A stretch of 64,000 bases of DNA from JADJYF01 sp965278995 (GCA_965278995.1 OZ257136.1:248001-312000), one strand, 5' to 3'; numbered from the stretch's first letter, positions 42,527 to 51,422 are shown. Made by a program: numbers and translations. The notes: a model not told the origin generated them from the letters alone.

Positions 42527-43735
42527 TTATGCGGCCCAGCGTAACCGCAGATTCTTCATGGTGCGCAATTGCCCGCTTTCGTATTGCGGAGCGGTGCCGG
42601 GTTCGAGTTCGAACTCGGGTATGCGTTTGAGGAATTCTTCGATCGCGACACGGATCTCCAAACGCGCCAGGTGTTCGCCGATGCAGCGGTGTGGCCCGAC
42701 GCCAAAAGCGGTATGCACGACTTCGGAGCGCTGCACGTCGAACCGCGCAGGGTTGGAGCAGACTTCCGGGTCGCGCGACGCTGCTGCATAGTTCAGCGCG
42801 ATGCGGTCGCCGGGGTGCAGCGAGACGCCGGCGACATCGACTGCTTCACGCACTGAGCGCCCGACGGCGACGACCGGCGCATAGAGGCGCACGGTTTCTT
42901 CGACGGCTGTATCCATGCGACTTGGATCTTCGCGCAGACTGCGCTGGATCTCCGGCGCGCTGGCCAGCGCAAAGATGGCGCCAGACATCGCATGCGTCGT
43001 CGTTGCGAGTCCGCCGAAGACGACGTCGAGCGTGACATGCACTTTATCCCCCCACGGGCACGGTGCGCCGTCGCGCTCCACGCCAGCCAGAATCACATCC
43101 ACCAGGTCGCCGCGCGGCGCCTGATTTGCGCGCGCTTCGATGAATCGTTGCAGATACGCGTATACGCGACCGAAAGCTGCAGCGCGGTCGTCCATCGGAC
43201 CGAAAGAATAAGCGTCGACATCCTGGAACAGTGTCGGTAGATCAGCTACTGGCACTGGCAATATATGTTTGAACAGGATGATGCCGGGCAACTGGGCGGC
43301 GAAATCGGCGACGTATTCGCAGTGGCCGCGCGGCGCAAAGCGCTCGACGAGTTCGCCGGCATATTCTCGCGCATGAGCTTCGAGATCGGCGACAGCGCCA
43401 GCAGTGAAAAACGGATTCAGAACACGCCGCCATTCGCTATGGTAAGGCGGGTCGGAATCCTCGGGCAGGATATGAATGTTGCCTTCAGGCGGATTCAGCA
43501 TCCAGCCGTCGGCACTGCTGAAGGTACGCCAATCCTGCGCGCAACGGCGTACATCGCGATAACGATTGAATACGTGATATCCCGGGCCGACAACGCTGTG
43601 CGCCACCGGGCAGCGTTCGACGAGATGATCGAGAACCGCTTCGAAATGCTCGGCGAAAACCGGATCGTCGATATCGAATGCCTGGTGCAGCCGGCCATAA
43701 TCGTCGGCATGATCGTCGGAATGAGGGGGCGTCAT
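42527..43735 (-). CDS. Cytochrome P450 (first of three; unusual I-helix)
   Basis: The 402-residue P450 has the heme loop FGVGPHRC with ligand Cys351, the ExxR pair E280/R283, and an I-helix reading GGLATT at 241-246. In P450cam-like enzymes that segment is GGLDTV or AGxDTT; the acidic residue that assists proton delivery is Ala244 here, while Thr245 is kept. It is soluble and needs external redox partners. Its start overlaps the Rieske gene stop by 4 bases (ATGA), and it is the last gene of the long minus-strand run. Confidence 0.92.
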   Translation of the reverse strand: MTPPHSDDHADDYGRLHQAFDIDDPVFAEHFEAVLDHLVERCPVAHSVVGPGYHVFNRYRDVRRCAQDWRTFSSADGWMLNPPEGNIHILPEDSDPPYHSEWRRVLNPFFTAGAVADLEAHAREYAGELVERFAPRGHCEYVADFAAQLPGIILFKHILPVPVADLPTLFQDVDAYSFGPMDDRAAAFGRVYAYLQRFIEARANQAPRGDLVDVILAGVERDGAPCPWGDKVHVTLDVVFGGLATTTHAMSGAIFALASAPEIQRSLREDPSRMDTAVEETVRLYAPVVAVGRSVREAVDVAGVSLHPGDRIALNYAAASRDPEVCSNPARFDVQRSEVVHTAFGVGPHRCIGEHLARLEIRVAIEEFLKRIPEFELEPGTAPQYESGQLRTMKNLRLRWAA

Positions 43736-44910
43736 GTTGAGGTGATCTCCGGCCGGTGTTCGGCCATCAGGCGCGCGATGGTACGGTGATAGTTCTGCAC
43801 GGCGGGCTCGTTCCGGCCGAACAGGAATTCGCGATTGGCGCCCGAGCGTAATCCGTCTTGAATGGTCCGCCCGACGGCGTAGTCTTCATCTTTCACTGCT
43901 TGCAGGACCATCGCACTGAACAGTTCCGAGGCCGCGCGGGCGGTATTGTTTTCAGGTGGCCGCGCGACCAGCACGGTCTGACGGGTGACGGTGGCGTCCG
44001 GCGTTCGTCCCGGAAAGACCTGGCTGACCAGGCAGTGGTCGCCGAGGATCCCGGACACCGACAGATTCGGAAAGCAATTGTGAATGAGACGGATGTGCTG
44101 GCCGACGTCCCACTCGGTTTCCGGTTTACCGACGATATCTGCTAGCGACTTGCGCCCGAAAGTGAGGCGTTGATGTGGGCCGTACGTATCGAGCACAAGC
44201 AGGTTGCCGACCGTGTGGATGCCGACTGTCTTGCCGTGCAGCGAATTGTGATGGTAAGCCTCGAGGTAACCATCGAGTGCGACTTTCCAGCCCGGGCCTT
44301 CGAGTTCGCGCTGTTCGAAAATGCTCCAGCTGCCAAGCTCCAGTGTGCCGAGTTCTGCGGCGAACTCGCCCAGCCACGCGTCAACATCGCAACGTTCGTC
44401 CGGCGTGAGCAATACGAAGACGAGACCGGCGCGTTCGGCGCATTGCAGCTCGGTCAGACCGAGCGTTGCGTGGTCGACATCGCCGAACGTATCGGCGGCG
44501 TAGCGGCTCACGAGCGCGCCCTGTTCGTTATAGGCCCACGCGTGATAGGGGCAGGTGAAGACGCGGGCATGCCCGCGGCCCGGTTGGCACAGACGGGCGC
44601 CGCGATGGCGGCAGGCATTCAAGAACGCGCGGGCCTGACCATCCTTTCCGCGCACAATCAGTACCGGCACGTCGAGCACCTGCATTGCGCGGTAATCGCC
44701 GGGCTGCGGGATCTCAATGCTGAGCGCGAGCGCCAGCGGCAGATGCTTGAACACGCGTTCGATTTCACGCGCATATCTGTCGGGATCGACGTACGCGGCG
44801 ATCGGAATCGCCATCGTCGTGTCGGCCTGATCCGTGGTGCCGTGCGTGTAGTGGTGCAGCGCGCGGCGCGTGAGCGCAAGCATTTCGTCTCGTCGGTTCA
44901 TGTTCGTCAT
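43732..44910 (-). CDS. Rieske-type aromatic ring-hydroxylating oxygenase, alpha subunit
   Basis: The 392-residue protein binds a [2Fe-2S] Rieske cluster through Cys100-x-His102-x17-Cys120-x2-His123, and a mononuclear iron through the H-x4-H site DGYLEAYHHNSLH (His220, His225) with an acidic ligand near VKDEDYAVGRTI. This is the RHO alpha-subunit architecture that dihydroxylates or demethylates ring substrates using electrons from a reductase. No beta subunit or reductase is nearby. Its stop overlaps the P450 start by 4 bases. ATG 44901 is an alternative start. Confidence 0.92.
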   Translation of the reverse strand: MTNMNRRDEMLALTRRALHHYTHGTTDQADTTMAIPIAAYVDPDRYAREIERVFKHLPLALALSIEIPQPGDYRAMQVLDVPVLIVRGKDGQARAFLNACRHRGARLCQPGRGHARVFTCPYHAWAYNEQGALVSRYAADTFGDVDHATLGLTELQCAERAGLVFVLLTPDERCDVDAWLGEFAAELGTLELGSWSIFEQRELEGPGWKVALDGYLEAYHHNSLHGKTVGIHTVGNLLVLDTYGPHQRLTFGRKSLADIVGKPETEWDVGQHIRLIHNCFPNLSVSGILGDHCLVSQVFPGRTPDATVTRQTVLVARPPENNTARAASELFSAMVLQAVKDEDYAVGRTIQDGLRSGANREFLFGRNEPAVQNYHRTIARLMAEHRPEITST

Positions 44911-44964
44911 CTGTCGATTGCTACTACGTCAATGGAGGCATCGCGGCAGCGCGAGCGCTCGCGC

Positions 44965-45534
44965 TCAGCCATTGCCGGCGACGTGCCGGCGGTGAAAATC
45001 CTGCCAGCAGGCCAGCGTCTCAGGGTAGTCGGCCGGCAAACGCTGGCCACGCATGGTCAGGCGATTGCGTTCGTTCAATACGCTCGCAAATTCAGTAACA
45101 GGTACGTAGTAGAGAAAATTGATCACTCGCCTGGCAATCATCCAGCGCCCGTTCTCTCGCCGGTAGTCATCGTTGTAGCGCATCGCAGCAAGGCTGACTA
45201 TCTGACCGGGGCAGGTCTCGGCATGACTCAGCACAAGTCCGCTCGCCCGATCCGCATCGTTGGCGTCGATCGTGATGGTGTGATCGTGCGTCCAGTGGAA
45301 AGCAGGGCCACGGATCTTGAACAGTTCGATGAACATGGCCTCGATCGCATCCCGTCCATGCGCCACCATTGCGCCACTCGGCGAGTCGAATGCAGCGTCG
45401 GCGGTGAACAAGCCGGTCAGCCGCGGCATGTCGTGTTCGTCGCAGGCGATCGCGTAGGCCGTGATCAGATCGCTGATGGCGAACCGCGATTCCAGGCGAT
45501 CCAGCTGCGCCTTGATTGCATCCAACTCCGACAT
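44965..45534 (-). CDS. SnoaL/NTF2-like family protein
   Basis: The 189-residue protein has the N-terminal helix pattern of ring-hydroxylating-dioxygenase-associated SnoaL-like proteins (FAISDLITAYAIACDEHDMP, LFTADAAFDSPSGAMVAHGR) and later MRYNDDYRRENGRWMIARR. The NTF2-like cone fold is used by isomerases, hydrolases and small binding proteins; Rieske beta subunits share it. It could stand in as a noncanonical beta-subunit or act as an isomerase. A GAGGA ribosome-binding site precedes the ATG. Confidence 0.82.
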   Translation of the reverse strand: MSELDAIKAQLDRLESRFAISDLITAYAIACDEHDMPRLTGLFTADAAFDSPSGAMVAHGRDAIEAMFIELFKIRGPAFHWTHDHTITIDANDADRASGLVLSHAETCPGQIVSLAAMRYNDDYRRENGRWMIARRVINFLYYVPVTEFASVLNERNRLTMRGQRLPADYPETLACWQDFHRRHVAGNG

Positions 45535-45562
45535 CGCAGTGTCCTCGTGATGAGACTAGGGT

Positions 45563-46546
45563 TCAGGCGCGCAGCAGGCGTCGCGCATTGTCGGCATACG
45601 GTCTGGCTTCAGCGCGGATGTCGCCCGGCTGCTGATCCCAGCCAGCAAAATTGGTCCCGAAGAGCAGGCGTTGCGGATTCACCCGCTGCCGCAATAATTC
45701 CACCGATGCTTCCGCATGCACATGAATATCGAACCACAACCGGTGAAGCAGTTCTTCGAACGCGCCGTCCTGCCGCAGCTGTTCGCTGGCCCACGGCCGT
45801 TTGCGCGCAGCGCTCGCCATGCGACCGAACAGATAGCCGGTTGCACCGCCACCGTGACTCAAAGCGATATCGAGCCGCGGATGGCGTTCGAGCACTCCGC
45901 CATAGATGAGCGTACACACGGCAATGGTTTCCTGCGCGGCGAAACCGATGATGATATCGAGATCATACCGGCGCAGATTGGGGTCGCCGGCCGGACCATC
46001 GATGCCGGCCGGGGCCGGATGAATGAACAGCGGTACGTCGAGCGCGACCAGTGCTTCATAGAACGGGTCGAGCGCCGGATCATCGAGCGGGCGACCGAAA
46101 TCCGTGCCGATATACGGCCCGGCCATGCCGAGATCGCGCACCGCACGGGTGGTTTCCTCGATGGCGAAGTCGATGTCCTGCATCGGCACTGCGGCGGTGG
46201 CCAGCAGGCGGTTATGATGATTGGCGATCGCGGCGGCCAGGGCATCGTTATGGATGCGGCAGAAAGCACGTGCCGCTGCCGGCTCGATGAAATGAAAATA
46301 GGTCAGTGGATTCGGCGATAACAGTTGAAAATCCAGCCCGGCGCGATCCATCGCTGCCAGGCGCAGCGTGATATCCATGAAAGCACTGCCGCGGTAGCGT
46401 ACGCCATGCAATTCGTAAGTGCCGACGCGAAAGCGCGGTTTCTCCTCATAACCCAGTTCCGGGCCGTAGACACCTGCAGCACCCATCGTCGCTTCGAGCA
46501 CGGCATGCGCATGAACATCGATGGTCTCGGCAGTGGCGAGACTCAT
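45563..46546 (-). CDS. Amidohydrolase-2 family protein (ACMSD-like decarboxylase/hydrolase)
   Basis: The 327-residue TIM-barrel protein has the N-terminal metal motif DVHAHAV (HxH), FIHPAP in the middle (His), a DIALSHGGG histidine, and a C-terminal LLFGTNFAGWD. In ACMSD-type decarboxylases the last motif is usually GTDYP, so the metal-site Asp is Asn here. Members of this family decarboxylate or hydrolyse aromatic and cyclic acids. The start overlaps the upstream amidohydrolase stop by 4 bases. Confidence 0.87.
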   Translation of the reverse strand: MSLATAETIDVHAHAVLEATMGAAGVYGPELGYEEKPRFRVGTYELHGVRYRGSAFMDITLRLAAMDRAGLDFQLLSPNPLTYFHFIEPAAARAFCRIHNDALAAAIANHHNRLLATAAVPMQDIDFAIEETTRAVRDLGMAGPYIGTDFGRPLDDPALDPFYEALVALDVPLFIHPAPAGIDGPAGDPNLRRYDLDIIIGFAAQETIAVCTLIYGGVLERHPRLDIALSHGGGATGYLFGRMASAARKRPWASEQLRQDGAFEELLHRLWFDIHVHAEASVELLRQRVNPQRLLFGTNFAGWDQQPGDIRAEARPYADNARRLLRA

Positions 46547-47907
46547 GGATGATCCTCTGGCGTGTAAGTGGGGGCGACGTCATCAAGCAGATTGCGGCGG
46601 AGAATATGCGTGCCGTAATGCGGCGCACGCCAGCCCGGTGGGTCGCGCCGAGGGGGAGAAGCTGGCAGCGTTAAGCATTCGCCGCCGAGAATGACCTGGC
46701 GGATCCGCGTGCGATCGCCAAGCACCGCGACATCGCGCGCGACATCGCCATCGATGATGAGAATGTCGGCAAGCCGGCCGACTTCGATGGCGCCGGTCTG
46801 ACCAGCCAGACCGAGCGCGAATGCATTGGCGCTGGTCGCGGCGGCAACCGCCTGCAGTGGGGTCAAGCCCAGGTCACGAACAAACACCTCGAGTTCGCGA
46901 TAGTGCCATTCGCCATACGGCGTGAGCGAAAACCCGGATTCGGTACCACACAGCAGCGGTACCCCGGCGTCGTATGCACGACGCAGCATCACCGCGCTCT
47001 CGGTGATCTCTTTCTGGAACAGTTTGCGAATGCTCTCAGAGGCGCCGACGGCGGCACCGTATTCGGCCAGGTTAGCCTGGAACGTGAACGTCGGCACAAT
47101 CGGTACGCGCTTATCGACCACCGCTTCGAGCGCTGCTTCGTCCATGTACGTTGCATGCAGGATCATGTCGAATCCGGCCAGCGCCGCGTCGCGGGTGCTG
47201 GAAGCACCGCGGCAATGACCGACCACCGGTGTGCCGAGCTCGTGGGCGGTATCGCATACCAGCCGCAGCTCGTCGTAACTCCACACCTGCACTTCGCCTT
47301 TGATTTTCTGGCGCGGTGTGAGACCGGTGACATGAACCTTGATCCAGTCGACGCCGATTTTGATCTGTCGGCGGACTTCCTGCACAATTTCATCGCGGCT
47401 GTTGACGACCCTGCCGTAACCGGCACGCCCTGAATCCGGGATCAACCTGCCGGCGGTGCCGCCGACCGACGTCAATAGCGCATTGCCGCCGGTCGTCATG
47501 CGCGGTCCGCGCACGATGCCTGCCTCGATCGCATCGCGCAGATCAACGCCGATTTCCCACAGTGAATCGGCATCGAAGAATCCCGTGACTCCAGCCGCCA
47601 GCAGTTTGCCGACGTTCGCTGCGGCGATAATCGCCGCCAGCCCTTCACGGCGATGAAAGAACAATTCGTCGTTCGAGTTCGGCTCATCGAAACTGATGTG
47701 ACAATGCGCGTCGATGAGACCCGGCATGACGGTCAACCCGGCCGCTTGCACACGCGGGACGTCGGGCGCGAGCCGCGCAGCGGCGCCGTCCTCGACGCCA
47801 ACGATGCGATCGCCGGCGATGATCACATCGGCGCGGCGGGGTGCGCCACCGAGGCCGTCGAGCACGCTGCCGCCCATGATGGCGAGTGTCGGTGTAGTAA
47901 TGCTCAT
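46543..47907 (-). CDS. Metal-dependent amidohydrolase (imidazolonepropionase-like)
   Basis: The 454-residue amidohydrolase has the N-terminal metal site GLIDAHCHISF (HxH), the lysine region VDWIKVHVTG, the histidines VGHCRG and LHATYMDE, and a C-terminal LLCGTESGFSL. The last is usually GTDxG; Glu replaces the catalytic Asp. It belongs to the imidazolonepropionase/prolidase-like group that opens ring amides or lactams. The gene is translationally coupled to the downstream amidohydrolase-2. Two hydrolases in sequence suggest ring-opening steps. Confidence 0.88.
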   Translation of the reverse strand: MSITTPTLAIMGGSVLDGLGGAPRRADVIIAGDRIVGVEDGAAARLAPDVPRVQAAGLTVMPGLIDAHCHISFDEPNSNDELFFHRREGLAAIIAAANVGKLLAAGVTGFFDADSLWEIGVDLRDAIEAGIVRGPRMTTGGNALLTSVGGTAGRLIPDSGRAGYGRVVNSRDEIVQEVRRQIKIGVDWIKVHVTGLTPRQKIKGEVQVWSYDELRLVCDTAHELGTPVVGHCRGASSTRDAALAGFDMILHATYMDEAALEAVVDKRVPIVPTFTFQANLAEYGAAVGASESIRKLFQKEITESAVMLRRAYDAGVPLLCGTESGFSLTPYGEWHYRELEVFVRDLGLTPLQAVAAATSANAFALGLAGQTGAIEVGRLADILIIDGDVARDVAVLGDRTRIRQVILGGECLTLPASPPRRDPPGWRAPHYGTHILRRNLLDDVAPTYTPEDHP

Positions 47908-47961
47908 GGCGTGCTGTTTCGTATGGTCATTGATGGCAACCGGGTCGGCGGCCGGCCGCGT

Positions 47962-49149
47962 TCAATACGCAACCGGCAGCGCACGCGCGCCGCGTACCCA
48001 CAGCGACGGCAGCCAATCGGTGACCGGGTCCAGGCGGCGTAACGCGGGCATCCGCTCGAGCGCGGCCTGCAGCGCGATGGCGCCGAGACGTTTGCCGAGC
48101 GAGGCCCCCGGACAATAGTGCGGGCCATGTGCGAATGACAGGTGTCCATGGGCATCGCGGTGGATGTCGAACTCATCGGGGCGTTCGAAGCGACGCTCGT
48201 CGCGATTCGCCGAGGCAATATAGGACAACACGTAGGCGCCGTCAGGAATGTCCACGCCATGCAGGTTGATATCGCGGGCGGCAGTCTGGAATACGAGATT
48301 GACCGGTGACCAGTAGCGCAGCGTTTCCTCGATGACGGCATCGGCGAGCGAATTGTCGGCGCGCAGCGCGGCCAGCGCTGCAGGGTGTTCCAACAACGCA
48401 ATCAGCGCGCTGCTGATCAGGTGCGACGGCGTTTCCGAGCCGCCAAAATGCGTCAGCACGGCGATGCTCAAGACCTGGATTGCCGAAAGCATGTCGCCAT
48501 CGACTTCAGCCTTGATCAGATGCGAAATGAAATCATCGGCCGGCTCGCGGCGCCTTTCGGCAATTGTCGTTTCCAGATAACCGCGCAGTTCGGCGACGCT
48601 GGCGCGGATGCGGACGACGTCATCTTCGGTCAGGCTGGCGCGGTTGGCGGCGTTCAATAGATCCGCCGTCCAGATCTTGAAGTTCTCGCGCTGACTGCGA
48701 TCGACGCCGATCAATTCTGCCGTGACGCTGACCGGCACATAGGCGGCGAAATCAGCGACGAAATCGAACTGCCGTCCCCGCGCCATGATTTCGTCGAGCA
48801 GGCTCTCGACGATGGCCGTGATCTTCGGTTCCATCGCCCGCGTGACCGAGGGCACGAACGCCTGCGCGGCGAGTTTCCGTAACGGCGTATGTGCAGGCGG
48901 ATCCATCGCAATCAGGGATGGCGTCTCGGGTACTGGATCGAGATCACCGAAAGCCTGCTTGATGAAATCCCTGGCCGAATACAGTTCGGGATGCAGAAAT
49001 GTATTGCGGCAATCCTCGTAACGGAACAGGCCGTAAGCGTTCAGCGCCTCAATACGGCAGACCGGGGTCTCGTCACGCAGGCGCCGATACCAGGGGTACG
49101 GATCGGTCTGGACGTCGCGCCGGGTCGGGTCGAACACGAATTCGCTCAT
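47962..49149 (-). CDS. Cytochrome P450 (second of three)
   Basis: The 395-residue P450 has the heme loop FAHGPHYC (Cys346), ExxR E275/R278, and the I-helix motif GGSETPS (236-242) with the Glu-Thr pair needed for oxygen activation. The HGPHYCPGASLGKRLG stretch differs from its two P450 neighbours, and overall residue-level similarity between the three is low outside the motifs, so they probably act on different positions or intermediates. A 14-bp palindrome lies 22 bases upstream of its start. Confidence 0.93.
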   Translation of the reverse strand: MSEFVFDPTRRDVQTDPYPWYRRLRDETPVCRIEALNAYGLFRYEDCRNTFLHPELYSARDFIKQAFGDLDPVPETPSLIAMDPPAHTPLRKLAAQAFVPSVTRAMEPKITAIVESLLDEIMARGRQFDFVADFAAYVPVSVTAELIGVDRSQRENFKIWTADLLNAANRASLTEDDVVRIRASVAELRGYLETTIAERRREPADDFISHLIKAEVDGDMLSAIQVLSIAVLTHFGGSETPSHLISSALIALLEHPAALAALRADNSLADAVIEETLRYWSPVNLVFQTAARDINLHGVDIPDGAYVLSYIASANRDERRFERPDEFDIHRDAHGHLSFAHGPHYCPGASLGKRLGAIALQAALERMPALRRLDPVTDWLPSLWVRGARALPVAY

Positions 49150-49170
49150 GAGGAGCCTTCTGGCAGCATG

Positions 49171-49184
49171 GTACGCTAGCGTAC
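49171..49184. promoter_or_regulatory. Perfect palindrome upstream of the second P450 gene
   Basis: GTACGCTAGCGTAC is a perfect 14-bp palindrome in the 87-bp gap between the DUF35 gene and the P450 gene, the longest gap inside the minus-strand run. It could be an internal operator that lets the distal genes be regulated separately. Its sequence differs from the palindrome at the TetR promoter. Confidence 0.5.
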
Positions 49185-49236
49185 GACATGCCAGTGAACA
49201 AAGGGAAGCCCGCGCAAAATCTGCGTCAGGCCGTCG

Positions 49237-49662
49237 TCAGCCGTCAGCGCTCAGCCGAAATACCGGTAACTTCTGCCCGATTGGATGCAGCACAAAACCG
49301 ACCGTAACCGGCGCATCGAAGGTGATCGTATCAGGCTCGCAATCGACGAGATTGCTGAGCATGCGCAGGCCGACCTGTTCGACCAGTTCGACTTCGACGA
49401 CGACATACGGTACGCGGGTCACGGCAGCGGGATGTACCGGGTGAGTAATGACCGTCCAGGTGGTGATGCGCCCACGCCCGGATAGCGGAGCCCACGCGTA
49501 TTCGGCGTCGCTGCAATGCACGCATAGAGGTGCCGGATGCCAGCGGAATTTGCTGCACGCAGCGCAACGTTGCATGAGCAGACGCTCTTCATTACACGCG
49601 GCCCAGAACGGCTCGGCGCCGTATTCCGGTATCGGATAGGGGAATGCATCCATCGTGTTCAT
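49237..49662 (-). CDS. DUF35 (OB-fold, zinc-ribbon) protein, partner of a thiolase-like enzyme
   Basis: The 141-residue protein has an N-terminal rubredoxin-like zinc ribbon with Cys33-x2-Cys36 and Cys47-x2-Cys50 (QRCAACSKFRWHPAPLCVHC) and a C-terminal OB-fold (RITTWTVITHPVHP, RVPYVVVEVELVEQVG). DUF35 proteins bind acyl-CoA and form complexes with Ltp-type aldolases, as in ChsH2-Ltp2 of steroid side-chain degradation, or with thiolases. Its start overlaps the stop of the Ltp-like gene by 4 bases, so the two are made together. Confidence 0.9.
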   Translation of the reverse strand: MNTMDAFPYPIPEYGAEPFWAACNEERLLMQRCAACSKFRWHPAPLCVHCSDAEYAWAPLSGRGRITTWTVITHPVHPAAVTRVPYVVVEVELVEQVGLRMLSNLVDCEPDTITFDAPVTVGFVLHPIGQKLPVFRLSADG

Positions 49663-50828
49663 GCGGCACGCCTCAGGATCATGGCCGAGGTCGGAACGGC
49701 GTTGCCGGACGACACGAACGCATAGCGTGCTTCCTTCACCTGGCAGCGCGCGACGCCGCGCAGCTGGCGCACGGCTTCGATGATGTTCTGCATGCCGTGC
49801 ATATAACCCTCCGAGAGGTTGCCGCCGCTGGTATTGAGTGGCAGCTCGCCGTCGGGCCAGCGCAGGCGTCCGCCTCCGACGAAGTCCTTGCCTTCGCCGC
49901 GTTTGCAGAAGCCGTAGTCTTCCAGCGCCATCAGCACCAGCGGCGTGAAGTGATCGTAGACAAACAACACGTCGATAGCGGCCTGCGTGATCCCGGCATC
50001 GCGAAACAGATGCTTGGCAATAACTGTCGATTCGCTGGCCGGCGATTCGACGTCCTTGACGATCGAACGATGATTCCAGCCACCGGCGCCGAGTCCGCCG
50101 GCGGCGATATATACCGGGGATTGTTTGAGGTCACGCGCGCGTTCCGGTGTCGTAATGATGACCGCCGCGCCGCCATCGGTCTCGAGGCAGCAGTCGAGCA
50201 GATGCAGCGGGGTCGCGATCATGCGCGAGTTCTGATGATCGTCGATAGTCATCGGGCGACCGTACATCATCGCATCGGGGTTGAAGTTGGCATGATGACG
50301 GCAGGCGACGGCAATCTCGCCGAAATGGCGCGATTCGGTGCCGTAAAGATGCATGTGCCGCCGCGCAGCCAGCGCAACCATCTGTGCCGGACTGAACAAA
50401 CCGTAAGGATTGAGATAGCTCAAGGTACCGCTGGCACCTTCGCCAGCTGCGGCTTGCCCAAAACGCGGTGTGCCGCGGCCGGAGCGTTCGTTCATTGCGC
50501 GGAATGCGACGACCGCCTTGGCCTGACCCGTCGCAACGGCCATTGCCGCCAGCATCACGGTCCCGACCGGTCCGCCACCGCCGCCGTAAGCGACTTCGCC
50601 GAAAAAACGCAGCTCGGGCAGACCGAGGTTGCGCGCGATGTCTATCGGGTCGTTGTTGTCCATGGTGTATTTGGTGATGCCGTCGATATCACCCGCCGCC
50701 AGACCGGCGTCCGCCATCGCCGCACTGATCGCTTCACAGGCGAGTTTGAGCTCGCTGCGACCGGAGTCTTTCGAATACTCGGTGTGGCCGATGCCGACGA
50801 TGCAGGCGCGGTCGCTGATCGATTTCAT
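49659..50828 (-). CDS. Thiolase-like lipid-transfer protein (Ltp-type aldolase candidate)
   Basis: The 389-residue thiolase-fold protein has the SCP-x/Ltp hallmarks CIVGIGHTEYSKDSGRSEL at the N-terminus and NTSGGNLSEGYMHGMQNI at the C-terminus. The nucleophilic cysteine region reads AYGGGGGPVGT (about 80-90), with Gly in place of Cys, and the catalytic GHP of true thiolases is replaced by GYM. It therefore should not be a thiolase. Ltp2-like members of this family with a DUF35 partner perform retro-aldol cleavage of 17-hydroxy steroid-CoA side chains. It is coupled to the DUF35 gene. Confidence 0.88.
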   Translation of the reverse strand: MKSISDRACIVGIGHTEYSKDSGRSELKLACEAISAAMADAGLAAGDIDGITKYTMDNNDPIDIARNLGLPELRFFGEVAYGGGGGPVGTVMLAAMAVATGQAKAVVAFRAMNERSGRGTPRFGQAAAGEGASGTLSYLNPYGLFSPAQMVALAARRHMHLYGTESRHFGEIAVACRHHANFNPDAMMYGRPMTIDDHQNSRMIATPLHLLDCCLETDGGAAVIITTPERARDLKQSPVYIAAGGLGAGGWNHRSIVKDVESPASESTVIAKHLFRDAGITQAAIDVLFVYDHFTPLVLMALEDYGFCKRGEGKDFVGGGRLRWPDGELPLNTSGGNLSEGYMHGMQNIIEAVRQLRGVARCQVKEARYAFVSSGNAVPTSAMILRRAA

Positions 50829-50852
50829 GCACTAGGTCCTCGTGGCACAGGT

Positions 50853-51395
50853 TCAGGTGGGCGTCTGCCAACGTGCGCCGGCAAGTGCGCCGATGATCCG
50901 GCACGGTTCGCTCCAGGGATTCTTCCAGCGATGCATGGTAGCGCTCTGCACGATGACATCACCCGCGCCGAGTTCCGTGCGCGAGCCGTCGTCGAGTTCG
51001 AGTACACAGCGACCGGAGACGACGTACAACATGTCGGTCGTAATCGACCGATGCATGCCCGGATCGCTGGCGTCGAAATGCGCAAGCAGCCCGGGAAACA
51101 GCTGCTCGGCAGCAACCGCAATCTGATCGGCGCTCAAGCGGGTGTCTGGCGGGGTGCTGTCCGGCGCCAGAATGAACTCGAAGAAGCGTACGCCTCCAGC
51201 CGGCGGAAACCAGGCCGGATGCGCCGGCTCGCTGCCGTTATCGGGATAACGCACGGCCTGGTCAGCACCCCACAGGGTGGTCAGCGCGACACCTGGCAGG
51301 CCCGGTACGGGCACGCCCTCGACGAGGCTGTCGCTGGCGACCGTCGATCGTCCATCGGCCCGGTGGCCGGTGACCACGCGTCGAAACGTCGACAT
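50853..51395 (-). CDS. Cupin-domain protein
   Basis: The 180-residue protein has a C-terminal cupin (DPGMHRSITTDMLYVVSGRC, ELGAGDVIVQSATMHRWKNP) with histidines for a metal site, and an N-terminal extension rich in proline. The ATG at 51395 follows a GGGAGAG ribosome-binding site. It ends 24 bases before the Ltp-like gene. The cupin role (oxygenase, isomerase or regulator-like binding protein) cannot be told from sequence. Confidence 0.8.
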   Translation of the reverse strand: MSTFRRVVTGHRADGRSTVASDSLVEGVPVPGLPGVALTTLWGADQAVRYPDNGSEPAHPAWFPPAGGVRFFEFILAPDSTPPDTRLSADQIAVAAEQLFPGLLAHFDASDPGMHRSITTDMLYVVSGRCVLELDDGSRTELGAGDVIVQSATMHRWKNPWSEPCRIIGALAGARWQTPT

Positions 51396-51422
51396 CGGAT
51401 ACTCTCCCATTGAGATCGACAG

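Noticed and set aside
44170..45909. 579-codon plus-strand frame opposite the Rieske and SnoaL genes
   Set aside because: The minus-strand genes have Rieske and iron motifs; this frame is antisense to them and crosses gene boundaries.
49644..51413. 589-codon plus-strand frame opposite Ltp and cupin genes
   Set aside because: Antisense to two coupled genes with clear motifs.
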